Positions 11,580 through 20,431 of a DNA stretch of 64,000 nt are shown here, piece after piece. The stretch comes from Shewanella carassii (GTDB lineage: Bacteria; Pseudomonadota; Gammaproteobacteria; Enterobacterales; Shewanellaceae). The position numbers and the translations under genes were made by a program. The notes under the pieces are model-generated. The model made no database searches and was not told the origin of the DNA. It saw nothing but the letters and a program-made list of their open reading frames with translations. The stretch lies in NCBI RefSeq assembly GCF_002777975.1, contig NZ_NGVS01000023.1, positions 193,700 to 257,699 on the forward strand, written 5' to 3'. Position 1 is the stretch's first letter; every line of letters starts with the position of its first letter.

Positions 11580-12194
11580 TTAAGCCTGGTGTCGTTGAGC
11601 TAATACGCGCTCGACCGTATCTACTATCGTTTGGGTCTGAGTATCGATTTCAATATTCAACCAATCCCCTTCCCGATAATCCTCTAGATTGGTCAGCCTG
11701 AGAGTCTCAGGAATAAGATGCAGCATAAAGCGATTGCCTTTGACTTCACCAATAGTAAGACTGCAACCATTGATACCGATGAAGCCCTTGTAGAAAATGT
11801 ACTTCAACCATTCTTCGGCTATTTCCAGTTGCATATTGTAATGGCTGTCACTGACATCTAGCCGTACCAACTGCGCCTGTGTATGCACATGGCCGGAGAG
11901 AATGTGCCCCCCAAGCTCGGCACCAAACTTGAGTGACCTCTCTATGTTAACCTTGTCGCCTACCTTAAGTCCGACCAGGTTAGTCACCGCCAGAGTCTCT
12001 TCCATTACATCAAAAAACGCCCTATCATCAGCAAGCTGGGTTACCGTCAGGCAAACGCCGTTGTTGGCGACACTCGCTCCAATTTCCAACCCTTCGCACA
12101 AGGCGGGGGGCAGAGCGACTTCGAGGGTATTTAGCCCGGGCTTTTTCTCGATCGCCAGGATTTCACACTTGGCTTGAACAATACCTGTAAACAT
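11580..12194 (-). CDS. ribE: Riboflavin synthase, alpha chain
   Basis: A 204-residue enzyme that converts two 6,7-dimethyl-8-ribityllumazines into riboflavin and a pyrimidine. It is built of two similar lumazine-binding barrels: the first begins MFTGIVQAKCEI, the second begins near GGHILSGHVHTQAQLV. The conserved GCSLTIGEV segment is present. It stands alone, divergent from the MATE gene, and I see no FMN riboswitch in the 33-bp gap. The symbol ribC is also used for this gene. Confidence 0.96.
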   Translation of the reverse strand: MFTGIVQAKCEILAIEKKPGLNTLEVALPPALCEGLEIGASVANNGVCLTVTQLADDRAFFDVMEETLAVTNLVGLKVGDKVNIERSLKFGAELGGHILSGHVHTQAQLVRLDVSDSHYNMQLEIAEEWLKYIFYKGFIGINGCSLTIGEVKGNRFMLHLIPETLRLTNLEDYREGDWLNIEIDTQTQTIVDTVERVLAQRHQA

Positions 12195-12227
12195 TTTCTC
12201 ACTCGCTTAGTTGTTAGGGCTGCTTTC

Positions 12228-13604
12228 ATGAATCACACCGGCTTTCAGGCCAAACGCTTAATTCAATTGGCTCTGCCTGTGCTTATTGCACAGCTTACCC
12301 AGACCATGATGGGGTTTATCGACACCCTGATGGCCGGCAGAGTCAGTGCTGTCGACATGGCAGCCGTTGCTGTCGGAACCAGTCTCTGGCTACCGGCCAT
12401 ACTGTTCGTTCAAGGCCTGTTGCTGGCATTTACGCCTATGTTTGCTCACCATCATGGCGCAAACAACCAAAAGGCAATTCAACCACTTGCCTTTCAAGCT
12501 GCCTATATTGCCATAATCGGGGCCCTGGGTGTGATGCTGTTTCTGGCATCTGCGCCACATATTTTGGATTGGATGGAACTGGAACCTGAGCTCAAGCGAT
12601 TGAGCATAGGTTATCTTGACGGTATTCTCTGGGGTGCACCGGCCTTTGTACTCTATCAAGTACTCAGGGGCTGCAGTGAAGGAATATCCTATACCCTGCC
12701 GACCATGATTATCGGCTTTGTCGGTCTGGCGGTGAATATCCCGGCCAACTATATCTTTATCAATGGTCACTTCGGCATGCCCGCCATGGGCGGCGCCGGC
12801 TGTGGTGTGGCTACTGCCCTGGTATTCTGGGCTATGCTGCTGGCCATGGTCATCTATATGCAGTGGCATAAACGCTTTGCCGAACTGGCGCCGTTCAAGG
12901 CATTTCATAAACCTCATTTACGCACCATTGTTGAGATGACAAAACTGGGTATGCCTATTGCCATGGCGCTATTCTTTGAAGTCAGCCTCTTTGCGGTGAT
13001 AGCCCTCTTACTGGCGCCTCTCGGTGCCACTGTCGTGGCCGGTCACCAAATCGCGCTGAACTTCTCCTCGATAGTGTTTATGTTGCCACTCTCCATCGGC
13101 ATAGCCGTTTCTATTCGGGTCGGTTATTACCTGGGGCGCGGCCAGAGTGATGTATCGGCCTTGGTGACTAAAGTGGGATTATCCATCGCCTTCTCTCTGG
13201 CCATGCTCACGGCCATATTAACCGTGCTATTCAGGTATGAGATTGCCCTGCTCTATAACGACAACCCCGAAGTGGTTACTCTGGCCGGCAGTCTGATGCT
13301 AATGGCTGCTCTATATCAGTTGTCCGATTCAGTGCAGGTGGTGGCAGCCGGAGCATTGCGTGGCTACAAGGATACCCGCAGCGCCTTTTTCATCACCCTG
13401 TTTGCCTATTGGGCCGTGGGGATGACCCTAGGTTATGTATTGGCGTATACCGACTTATTGGCACCCGCCATGGGGGCTCATGGATTCTGGATTGGGCTTA
13501 TCGCCGGTTTGACTGTTGCTGCGATACTCTTTGCTATCCGCCTGAGATATATCCAGAAAAGCGGTAAACAGTTTGAAGTTATCTCAGATGAGGCTACACA
13601 TTGA
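12228..13604 (+). CDS. MATE family multidrug exporter (NorM/MdtK-like)
   Basis: A 458-residue inner-membrane protein with about twelve membrane helices in two similar halves, the MATE fold. These pumps export cationic drugs in exchange for Na+ or H+. Family segments include LALPVLIAQLTQTMMGFIDT near the start, GGAGCGVATA, and ALRGYKDTRSAFF in the second half. I start it at ATG 12228, where the family homology begins, and not at the in-frame ATG 12174, which lies within ribE on the other strand. The divergent ribE-MATE pair is common in Shewanella-type genomes. Confidence 0.93.
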   Translation: MNHTGFQAKRLIQLALPVLIAQLTQTMMGFIDTLMAGRVSAVDMAAVAVGTSLWLPAILFVQGLLLAFTPMFAHHHGANNQKAIQPLAFQAAYIAIIGALGVMLFLASAPHILDWMELEPELKRLSIGYLDGILWGAPAFVLYQVLRGCSEGISYTLPTMIIGFVGLAVNIPANYIFINGHFGMPAMGGAGCGVATALVFWAMLLAMVIYMQWHKRFAELAPFKAFHKPHLRTIVEMTKLGMPIAMALFFEVSLFAVIALLLAPLGATVVAGHQIALNFSSIVFMLPLSIGIAVSIRVGYYLGRGQSDVSALVTKVGLSIAFSLAMLTAILTVLFRYEIALLYNDNPEVVTLAGSLMLMAALYQLSDSVQVVAAGALRGYKDTRSAFFITLFAYWAVGMTLGYVLAYTDLLAPAMGAHGFWIGLIAGLTVAAILFAIRLRYIQKSGKQFEVISDEATH

Positions 13605-13675
13605 ACCAAAAGCGATCAAAGCTGCAGCAAGTTGTGCAGCAATTCGCCACTCAATGAAAATTTGTGTTTTTTTAC

Positions 13676-13705
13676 TTGCAACTAGCGGCTGCTCGCCCTT
13701 AATAT
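13676..13705 (+). promoter_or_regulatory. Promoter of the tRNA-Val genes
   Basis: TTGCAA (13676-13681) is separated by 17-18 bp from TTAATAT (13699-13705), followed by a GCGC discriminator. A GC-rich discriminator is typical of stable-RNA promoters under stringent control. It lies about 38 bp ahead of the first tRNA. Confidence 0.65.
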
Positions 13706-13742
13706 AGCGCTCGTTCGAGGGCGACAGCCTGAAAAACACAGT

Positions 13743-13819
13743 ACACCCGTAGCTCAGTTGGTTAGAGCACTACCTTGACATGGTAGGGGTCGGTGGTTCG
13801 AGTCCACTCGGGTGTACCA
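13743..13819 (+). tRNA. tRNA-Val(GAC), copy 1
   Basis: A 77-nt cloverleaf: acceptor stem ACACCCG/CGGGTGT (7 perfect pairs), a D arm with AGCTCAGTTGGTTAGAGCA, and an anticodon stem CTACC/GGTAG closing the loop TTGACAT, so the anticodon is GAC (valine). The T arm has GGTTCGAGTCC, then discriminator A, and CCA is encoded. The body matches E. coli tRNA-Val(GAC). Confidence 0.98.
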
Positions 13820-13855
13820 ATATCTTCAGATTTTCAAAAATGAAAATCATGCGAT

Positions 13856-13932
13856 ACACCCGTAGCTCAGTTGGTTAGAGCACTACCTTGACATGGTAGG
13901 GGTCGGTGGTTCGAGTCCACTCGGGTGTACCA
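13856..13932 (+). tRNA. tRNA-Val(GAC), copy 2
   Basis: An exact copy of the preceding tRNA over all 77 nt, after a 36-nt spacer. It has the same GAC anticodon and encoded CCA and is followed at once by a terminator, so the two form one transcription unit. Confidence 0.98.
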
Positions 13933-13935
13933 AGC

Positions 13936-13959
13936 AACCTGCTTCAAGCAGGTTTTTTT
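13936..13959 (+). terminator. Terminator of the tRNA-Val pair
   Basis: An 8-bp perfect stem (13936-13943 with 13947-13954) with a 3-nt loop runs straight into seven T, four bases after copy 2. Confidence 0.93.
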
Positions 13960-14155
13960 ATGCCTAAAATTTCCCTCTTATTCTATTCGAGCTGCCATTT
14001 TCTGCTGTAACCATCTCTGTATACCCCAGTATGAGTAAGCCCCTCTACTGAATAATATTTTTGTAATTCAAGCCCGACTTTTTGTATATTGCTTACTTTC
14101 TCCGGCCGTGGAATCATGGGACATAAACCAAAGTCCTTTGCCGACAGGGAAATCC

Positions 14156-16858
14156 ATGAGCCAACGTACTCTGCACACGCTGTTCAAACCCGGATCCATC
14201 GCCGTCATTGGCGCGTCCAATCAGGATAAACGCGCAGGCAATGTGGTAATGAAGAACTTGCTCTCGGGCGGCTTTGCCGGCCCTATTATGCCGGTCACCC
14301 CCAAATATAACGCGGTTATGGGCGTGCTGGCTTATCCCAATATTGAGTCTTTGCCGATCAAACCAGACTTGGCCATCATCTGTACCCGTGCCGCCAGTGT
14401 ACCGGCCATTGTTGAAACCCTGGCACAATTTGGCTGCAAAGTGGCGATTATCATGGCCTCCGGCATGGCCGATGAACTCAATGAACAAGGCGAAAACCTG
14501 CTTGAACTGACTCAAGCCAACGCCAGACGTTACGGCATGCGGATCCTCGGTCCCAACAGTTTGGGGATGATGTTGCCACCCCAAGGACTCAATGCCAGCC
14601 TGGCCCATGCCGGTGCCCTGCCCGGCAAAATCGCCTTTGTATCCCAATCGGCGGCCATCTGCACCACAGTACTCGACTGGGCCAACAACAAAGGGATCGG
14701 TTTCTCTTCCTTTATTTCTCTCGGCGATGCCACAGACATAGACTTCGATGAATTGCTGGATTTTCTCGGCCGCGATTCCCGCACCAGCGCCATCATGCTT
14801 TATATAGATTCGGTCAATGAGAAGCGCCACTTCCTGTCGGCAGCCAGAGCCGCAGCCCGCCATAAACCTATTTTGGTGATCAAATCCGGCCGCAGCGCCG
14901 AGGGTGGCAATGCCGCCAAACTACACACAGGTGGCATTGCCGGTAATGACGCCGTCTACGAGGCCGCCTTTCGCCGCGCCGGTATGCTCCGAGTCACCGA
15001 CTTGGTTGAATTGTTTGCAGCACTCGAGAGTCTGGCTCACCTCAACCCACTGAATGGCGAGCGCCTGTGTATTCTTTCCAACGGTGGCGGCCCGGCCGTG
15101 CTGGCGGTGGATGAACTGGTACTCAAGGGTGGCAAGTTAGCACAATTGTCCGAAGCCACCCTGGAGAAACTCTCTCAGCTGTTGCCCTCTACCTGGTCCG
15201 GGCAAAACCCGGTGGACATCATAGGTGATGCCGATGCCGAGCGTTACAGCCAGGCGCTGTCTGTGTTGATGGATAGCGATGAGCTGGACGCCATCTTGGT
15301 ATTGCACTCCCCCTCGGCCCTCGGTGAAAGCGTTACCATCGCCGATGCCTTGATTGAAACCATCAAGCAACACCCGAAACGTAATCGGGTAAGCATACTT
15401 ACCAACTGGAGCGGCGAAGATGCCGCTTACCGGGCTCGAAAACACTTTTCCAAGGCGAGTATCCCCACTTATCGTACTCCCGAGGGCGCCGTGCGCGCTT
15501 TTATGCATATGGTGGAATATCGCCGTAACCAAAAACTGCTGCAGGAGGTACCGCAATCTATACCTGACACTATCCCAACAGACAGTGCGACCGCCAGAAG
15601 CCTGTTGCAGCAAGCCATTGCCAAAGGGAAACGAGTGCTGGAAACCCATGATGCCAGCAATATTCTCAACGCCTATGGCTTGGATACCATAGATACCTGG
15701 TTCGCTAAAGACGCTGCCGAGGCCGTGGCCATTGCCGATAAGGCGGGTTATCCGGTCGCCTTGAAAGTGCAGTCGCCGGATATTTTGCATAAATCTGACG
15801 TTCACGGAGTGATGCTGAATCTCACATCGGCTTCTGAGGTCAATCAAGCCGCAGCGGCCATTGTCGAGCGGGTCCACACAGCTAACCCCGTCGCTTCGGT
15901 CGAGGGCATGATAGTGCAAAAAATGGCGCTTACCGCCGGCGCACAGGAGCTCAGAGTTGCGGTGATAAACGATCCCGTATTTGGCCCAGCCATCATGCTG
16001 GGTGAAGGCGGATCAGAATGGGAACCGACCCGAGACGCCGCCGTCGCCTTGCCACCGCTGAATATGGCGCTGGCACGTTATATGGTTATCCAGGCACTTA
16101 AGACCCAAAAGATCCGCGACCGTCACTTGCCCCAAGGCTTGGATATGCGTGCCCTGTGCCTGATGTTGACCCAGATTTCGCAGCTCATCATAGATTGCCC
16201 CGAAATCGAGAGTCTGGATCTTAATCCTGTATTGGCGGCGGGCGAGAAAATTACTCTCTTGGATGTCAATCTGCGTCTGAACCCGGAAGTCACGGATAAC
16301 GCCGGACGACTGGCGATTCAACCCTACCCCAAAGAGCTGGAAGAGAAAGCCAAACTGCGTAACGGCCTTGAGGTGATGTTGCGGCCGATACTACCGGAAG
16401 ATGAACCCAAGCATCTGGACTTTGACAACTCGCTGACTGATGAAGACAGATACAAGCGCTATTTCGGGGTGCGCTCGCGTATGACCCACGAAGAGATGGC
16501 GGTACTGACCCAGATAGATTACGCCCGTGAGATGGCGTTTATCGCCACCATAAGAGATGAAAATGGTGAAGAGGAAACCTTGGGCGCGGTGCGAGCCTCA
16601 ATCGATCCGGACAACACAGAAGCGGAATTTGCCATGGCAGTTCGCAGTTCTCATCAGGGGATCGGCATAGGCAAATTGTTGTTGGAAAAGCTGATTAACT
16701 ACTACCGCACTACGGGCACTCAGGTGTTAACCGGCTTCACCATGTTTGAAAACCGCAATATGGCGAGCCTTGCCAAGAGTCTTGGTTTTACAGTTACTTT
16801 TGATATGGAAGAACATCTGATCAAGATGCACATGGAACTGCCCGGCAAGGAAACGTAG
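14156..16858 (+). CDS. patZ: Protein lysine acetyltransferase, acyl-CoA synthetase-like plus GNAT
   Basis: A 900-residue Pat/YfiQ-type enzyme. The N-terminal two thirds is an ADP-forming acyl-CoA synthetase-like module: a CoA-binding domain from about residue 8 with SIAVIGASNQ, a ligase domain and an ATP-grasp region. The last 170 residues are a GNAT acetyltransferase with the acetyl-CoA loop HQGIGIGKLL near 833. In E. coli and Salmonella the enzyme acetylates lysines such as that of acetyl-CoA synthetase and is inactive as a synthetase. I start at ATG 14156 behind AGGGA, not at GTG 14108. It stands alone; in E. coli its neighbour is the DTW gene yfiP, here 14 kb away. Confidence 0.94.
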   Translation: MSQRTLHTLFKPGSIAVIGASNQDKRAGNVVMKNLLSGGFAGPIMPVTPKYNAVMGVLAYPNIESLPIKPDLAIICTRAASVPAIVETLAQFGCKVAIIMASGMADELNEQGENLLELTQANARRYGMRILGPNSLGMMLPPQGLNASLAHAGALPGKIAFVSQSAAICTTVLDWANNKGIGFSSFISLGDATDIDFDELLDFLGRDSRTSAIMLYIDSVNEKRHFLSAARAAARHKPILVIKSGRSAEGGNAAKLHTGGIAGNDAVYEAAFRRAGMLRVTDLVELFAALESLAHLNPLNGERLCILSNGGGPAVLAVDELVLKGGKLAQLSEATLEKLSQLLPSTWSGQNPVDIIGDADAERYSQALSVLMDSDELDAILVLHSPSALGESVTIADALIETIKQHPKRNRVSILTNWSGEDAAYRARKHFSKASIPTYRTPEGAVRAFMHMVEYRRNQKLLQEVPQSIPDTIPTDSATARSLLQQAIAKGKRVLETHDASNILNAYGLDTIDTWFAKDAAEAVAIADKAGYPVALKVQSPDILHKSDVHGVMLNLTSASEVNQAAAAIVERVHTANPVASVEGMIVQKMALTAGAQELRVAVINDPVFGPAIMLGEGGSEWEPTRDAAVALPPLNMALARYMVIQALKTQKIRDRHLPQGLDMRALCLMLTQISQLIIDCPEIESLDLNPVLAAGEKITLLDVNLRLNPEVTDNAGRLAIQPYPKELEEKAKLRNGLEVMLRPILPEDEPKHLDFDNSLTDEDRYKRYFGVRSRMTHEEMAVLTQIDYAREMAFIATIRDENGEEETLGAVRASIDPDNTEAEFAMAVRSSHQGIGIGKLLLEKLINYYRTTGTQVLTGFTMFENRNMASLAKSLGFTVTFDMEEHLIKMHMELPGKET

Positions 16859-16886
16859 GACTCCGCTTATTTTACACCTAAAAAAC

Positions 16887-16914
16887 CAATAACCCGGCCA
16901 GTGCCGGGTTATTG
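16887..16914. terminator. Two-way terminator between patZ and eptA
   Basis: A 12-bp perfect stem (16887-16898 with 16903-16914) with a 4-nt loop lies between the converging patZ and phosphoethanolamine transferase genes. Confidence 0.85.
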
Positions 16915-16933
16915 AACATTTGAGTTGACTGTC

Positions 16934-18559
16934 TCAGCGACGACAAAGGGCAATCAAGTCCAACTCAGGCTGATAAACCTTGCTACTGACATCGAAGAGT
17001 CCCAACAGCGTATCAAACAGGTTGTCGTGGGAAACACGCTTGGCGGCGGCTTCCTTCGCCAGACAATCCTCATTCAGCCCCAGTTGCTGCTTGAACGGCT
17101 GAGAAAACCAGGCCATCCAAGGGATCTGAGTCTGCTCTCTGGGGGCTATGGCATAAGGAGAACCATGCAGGTACATACCCTTTTCGCCCAGAGACTCACC
17201 GTGATCGGACAGATACATCATCGCCGTATCATAATCACTCCTGCTGCCCTTAAGCTGTTCGACCACCTGAGAGACGATATAGTCGGTATACAGAATCGTG
17301 TTGTCGTAAGTGTTGGTGAGCTGCTCGCGGCTGCAGTTCTGAATGTCGCTGCGCTGGCAATCCGGGGTAAAGCGACGAAATTGCTCGGGGTAGCGCAGAT
17401 AATAGGTCGGTCCGTGACTGCCGATGATATGCAACACTATCAAGCGATCCTGACCATTGTTCGGCTGCAACAAGGCTTGTTTGAGTTCATCAAGCAGTAC
17501 CTGATCCTGACAAAACTGACCATCGCATAGCTTGGGGTCGGCATTCAGTGCTATCAGCTTGTTTTCTACCCTGTCACACACACCTTTACAGCCGCTGTCG
17601 TTATCAAACCACTGCACTTTCACACCGGCATAGTTGAGTACATCCACAACAGTATCCTGAGCCTTGGCAATTCGGGAGTCATAATCTTCCCGGTTCATAC
17701 GGGAAAACATACAGGGTAAAGACACTGCCGTGGCCGTGCCACAGGAGCTGACATCGCCGAAGATCAGCGGTGAAATCGCCTTGGTGTAGACATTGGTTGA
17801 CCTATCGTAGCCATAGTATTGGTAATTTTGTGCCCGGGCGGTTTCACCGACCACCAGCACCATCAGTCTGGGTTTAGTTTCACCGGTTGCTTTTACCTGC
17901 TTGGCATCTGTCCCCAACTTTTGATATTCGAGCGGCTGTTGCAGGTAATGTTGATTGATGTATTTAGCCGCCGAGCCAACAAAATAGGTGGGCACAATGT
18001 AACGTTTAATCTCATCATTATTGCGACCAAAAGCCAGATAATTCTGCATATAGAAAAAGGCGATCACCACTATGATGATGACATTCGCTATGATGTACAG
18101 CGCCTTATATGCCAGCTCCTTGCCTATGGGTTTATAGTCTATTTGGATGCGATATAAGAGCAACGCTGGCAGCACGCCGGTCAGACACAGGTTAAGCGCC
18201 GATGCCCAGTTAACATAAGTCAGCGCTTCGGCGCTGTTGGTCTGAAAGGTGTTTTCGATCATGCCGGTATCGAATACCACACCATACTTGAATGCGGCAA
18301 AAAATACCCCCGATGAACACAGCAACAACACCATAAAGAAAGGCTTGAGAATATATTTAAAACTGAACAGGGAAAACAAGATCCCCAAGGCCGAGATCAA
18401 GAAGATAGGGATGGTCGCCACAAACAGAGGGTCGACATGTGCTTGATTCTCAAGCCCCTGCTTGACTATGGTAAAAAAAGGCACATTGAATACGGCCACA
18501 AAAAACAGTGCCAGAACAAAGGTCAGGCGATTAACAGAGATGGGATTCAGCACACTCAT
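16934..18559 (-). CDS. eptA: Lipid A phosphoethanolamine transferase (EptA/MCR family)
   Basis: A 541-residue inner-membrane enzyme that adds phosphoethanolamine to lipid A, a change that lowers binding of cationic peptides such as polymyxin. Membrane segments fill the first 170 residues. The periplasmic catalytic domain has GETARA (metal ligand E239), SCGTATAVSLPC with the expected nucleophile Thr277, SHGP (H382), DHGES (D452, H453) and LHG (H465). All expected catalytic residues are present, and paired cysteines suggest the usual disulfides. ATG 18559 has AGGA almost touching it, so GTG two codons later is a possible true start. A PmrA-like box lies upstream. Confidence 0.92.
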   Translation of the reverse strand: MSVLNPISVNRLTFVLALFFVAVFNVPFFTIVKQGLENQAHVDPLFVATIPIFLISALGILFSLFSFKYILKPFFMVLLLCSSGVFFAAFKYGVVFDTGMIENTFQTNSAEALTYVNWASALNLCLTGVLPALLLYRIQIDYKPIGKELAYKALYIIANVIIIVVIAFFYMQNYLAFGRNNDEIKRYIVPTYFVGSAAKYINQHYLQQPLEYQKLGTDAKQVKATGETKPRLMVLVVGETARAQNYQYYGYDRSTNVYTKAISPLIFGDVSSCGTATAVSLPCMFSRMNREDYDSRIAKAQDTVVDVLNYAGVKVQWFDNDSGCKGVCDRVENKLIALNADPKLCDGQFCQDQVLLDELKQALLQPNNGQDRLIVLHIIGSHGPTYYLRYPEQFRRFTPDCQRSDIQNCSREQLTNTYDNTILYTDYIVSQVVEQLKGSRSDYDTAMMYLSDHGESLGEKGMYLHGSPYAIAPREQTQIPWMAWFSQPFKQQLGLNEDCLAKEAAAKRVSHDNLFDTLLGLFDVSSKVYQPELDLIALCRR

Positions 18560-18867
18560 TCCTAAATGACGGTTAAAACCACGCTGGTTACAAAATGTTA
18601 ACCAAATAATCAAAATATTAATATAGCCACTCTATCTTAAGGTTCCCTTACCAATCAGAGGAGGTTCCTGGGCGAAATTTTTTTATACCTGGCGACATAC
18701 CGAATAATCTCGGCGTTGCGCTAAACAGGCATAGCTAAAGAGAGAGCAAGATACTTAGTGGGTGCATTAGGAGAGGTTCTACAAAAAACTGACACAAATG
18801 TAAATTAGTCAAATGCAATCTTTATAATAATGTGATCTTCATAAAAAAGCTTACTCCTGCCAACTGG
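18560..18867. other. Gene-free interval upstream of eptA
   Basis: A 308-bp AT-rich stretch without a credible reading frame. Near the eptA end it holds a -10-like TATATT and a PmrA-like box, listed separately. Further out AGGTTC recurs three times (from about 18640, 18663 and 18775), of unknown meaning. The far end is the 3' side of the marR gene; no clear terminator for marR was seen. Confidence 0.6.
18620..18652 (-). promoter_or_regulatory. Candidate PmrA-box promoter of eptA
   Basis: The minus strand reads GGTAAG, 5 nt, CTTAAG (18652 down to 18636), then 10 nt, then TATATT (18625-18620). Read from the other strand it is CTTAAG, 5 nt, CTTACC. The known PmrA/BasR site is two YTTAAK repeats 5 nt apart. 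One half is perfect and the other matches 4 of 6. No good -35 element is present, as expected of an activator-dependent promoter. It lies about 60-90 bp ahead of a gene family that PmrA controls in enteric bacteria. Confidence 0.5.
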
Positions 18868-19305
18868 TCAAAACGCATCCTTAAGACGGTTAAAGAAAGC
18901 CAAGAGTTGGGCCTGTTCGGCTTCGGTAAATTTCGCCGTCATCTCACGGGTTAATTGCAGATGTAAGGCATCATGTTCTTGAAACATTTTCACCCCCTCT
19001 TCGGTTAAAGAAACCTGAATGGCGCGCCGGTCATTTTCCAGCGGCTGACGCTCAGCCAGGCCCGCCTTGACTAGACGCTCGACCTGAACAGTCAAGGTAC
19101 CTGTGGTAATGCCGAGTTTTTCCGCCAGTTCCTTCATCTTCATCGGCCCATGAGCGCCCAGGATCTCCACGGTATGGATCTGTGCCAGCGAAGCGCCTTG
19201 CCCCCTGACAACACTCTGTTCCCAGGAGGACAAGCGCTCATAAAACTCTATGATGGCGTGGTTAATTGACTGTTGCAGCGAATCCTGCCGCTGTTGCTTT
19301 TTCAT
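18868..19305 (-). CDS. MarR-family transcriptional regulator
   Basis: A 145-residue winged-helix protein of the MarR type. The DNA-binding domain has MKMKELAEKLGITTGTLTVQVERLVKAG around residues 55-82, followed by the wing ENDRRAIQVSLTEEG and helical dimerisation ends. It lies 13 bp downstream of dmeF on the same strand, so it is almost certainly co-transcribed with it. A 13-bp palindrome in the dmeF promoter is the natural candidate operator. The ligand, perhaps a metal, is inferred only from the neighbour. Confidence 0.92.
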   Translation of the reverse strand: MKKQQRQDSLQQSINHAIIEFYERLSSWEQSVVRGQGASLAQIHTVEILGAHGPMKMKELAEKLGITTGTLTVQVERLVKAGLAERQPLENDRRAIQVSLTEEGVKMFQEHDALHLQLTREMTAKFTEAEQAQLLAFFNRLKDAF

Positions 19306-19318
19306 CTATTTTGGCACC

Positions 19319-20419
19319 TCAATGATGATGGTGGTGATGTCCTGTCTCTTGATGGCCCGCTTGTTCACGCTTGTTGGCCCTCGGTGTTGTCGCCTTATCG
19401 CAGTCGGCACATTGATTGACTTCAATAGTCAGATGGTCTACGTGAGTGAAATCCGCCAGCAACTCATGATAATAGTCTGTGCTGTGAGGTGCGTGGCTTA
19501 CCAAAGAGATCATGGCGGCATGATGATCAGCGCTGACCGGCCACACATGGATATCGGTGACCTTGTGATCTTTTTCGGCTTCAATCCGTTCCACCAGCTT
19601 GCGACTGAACTCGGCTTCAACACCGGCATCAAGCAAAATGGGACTGGTCTGACAGATAAGTCCCCAAGCCCAGCGACTGATGATAACAGCTCCGACAATT
19701 CCCATCACGGGATCGAGCCAATTCAATCCAAAATATTTGCCGGCCAACAACGCACCAATTGCCAACACTGAGGTCAAGGCATCGGCCAGTACATGGAAAT
19801 AGGCTGCGCGCAGATTATGATCTTTATGTCCGTGGGAATCTCCATGGTCGTGGACATGCTGGTGTCCGTGGTCGATGTCATGACTGTGGTCATGTTCGTG
19901 TTTATGGTTATGTTCGTGCTTATGACTATGTCCATGGTTATGGCCATGATCGTGACCGTGGTGATCCTTGAGCAGCAAAACACTCAGAACATTGACAGTT
20001 AAACCAATAATGGCCACCAAAATCGCTTGGTCAAAATGAATATCTTCCGGGTACAGAAGTCTGGAGCCAGACTCGACCAGCATCAACAGCGCCACCAATC
20101 CCAGAGCTATAGCGCTGGTAAAACCACCGAGCACACTGACCTTGCCAGTACCGAAGGCAAAGCTGGGGTTGTTGGCATGTTTCCTGGCGTAAGAGTATGC
20201 AAACAGTGTCAGCATGAATGCAGCAGCATGCGTTCCCATATGCCAGCCATCGGCCAGCAACGCCATGGAGCCATATATAGTACCGGCAACAATCTCGGCC
20301 ACCATGGTCACCACAGTCAACAAGAGTACCCACTTGGTACTCTTCTCTCCCTGCTCATTATGATGAGTAAAGTCATGCTTATGCTGCCAGCGCGTAGTGG
20401 CGTGAAATTGTGAACTCAT
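19319..20419 (-). CDS. dmeF: Cation diffusion facilitator, DmeF type (divalent metal efflux)
   Basis: A 366-residue inner-membrane metal/proton antiporter of the CDF family. Site residues are visible in LLADGWHMGTH (about 54-64) and FHVLADALT (about 208-216), the two transmembrane metal-binding patterns. A very long histidine-rich cytoplasmic loop (about 152-201) repeats H-G-H, H-K-H and H-D-H units. The C-terminus ends in six histidines, a natural His tail. DmeF proteins export Co, Ni and related metals. A MarR regulator follows 13 bp downstream, unlike the CsoR-type regulators usually linked with dmeF. Confidence 0.93.
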   Translation of the reverse strand: MSSQFHATTRWQHKHDFTHHNEQGEKSTKWVLLLTVVTMVAEIVAGTIYGSMALLADGWHMGTHAAAFMLTLFAYSYARKHANNPSFAFGTGKVSVLGGFTSAIALGLVALLMLVESGSRLLYPEDIHFDQAILVAIIGLTVNVLSVLLLKDHHGHDHGHNHGHSHKHEHNHKHEHDHSHDIDHGHQHVHDHGDSHGHKDHNLRAAYFHVLADALTSVLAIGALLAGKYFGLNWLDPVMGIVGAVIISRWAWGLICQTSPILLDAGVEAEFSRKLVERIEAEKDHKVTDIHVWPVSADHHAAMISLVSHAPHSTDYYHELLADFTHVDHLTIEVNQCADCDKATTPRANKREQAGHQETGHHHHHH

Positions 20420-20431
20420 GGTTAGCCTACT

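Noticed and set aside
13743..13932. Mobile element attachment at the tRNA-Val pair
   Set aside because: No integrase gene and no extra 3' tRNA fragment is seen in the flanking kilobases.
19759..20002. Plus-strand frames rich in Arg/Val/Met opposite the dmeF histidine loop
   Set aside because: They are the antisense reading of CAT/CAC repeats coding for the His-rich loop; the odd composition is a by-product.
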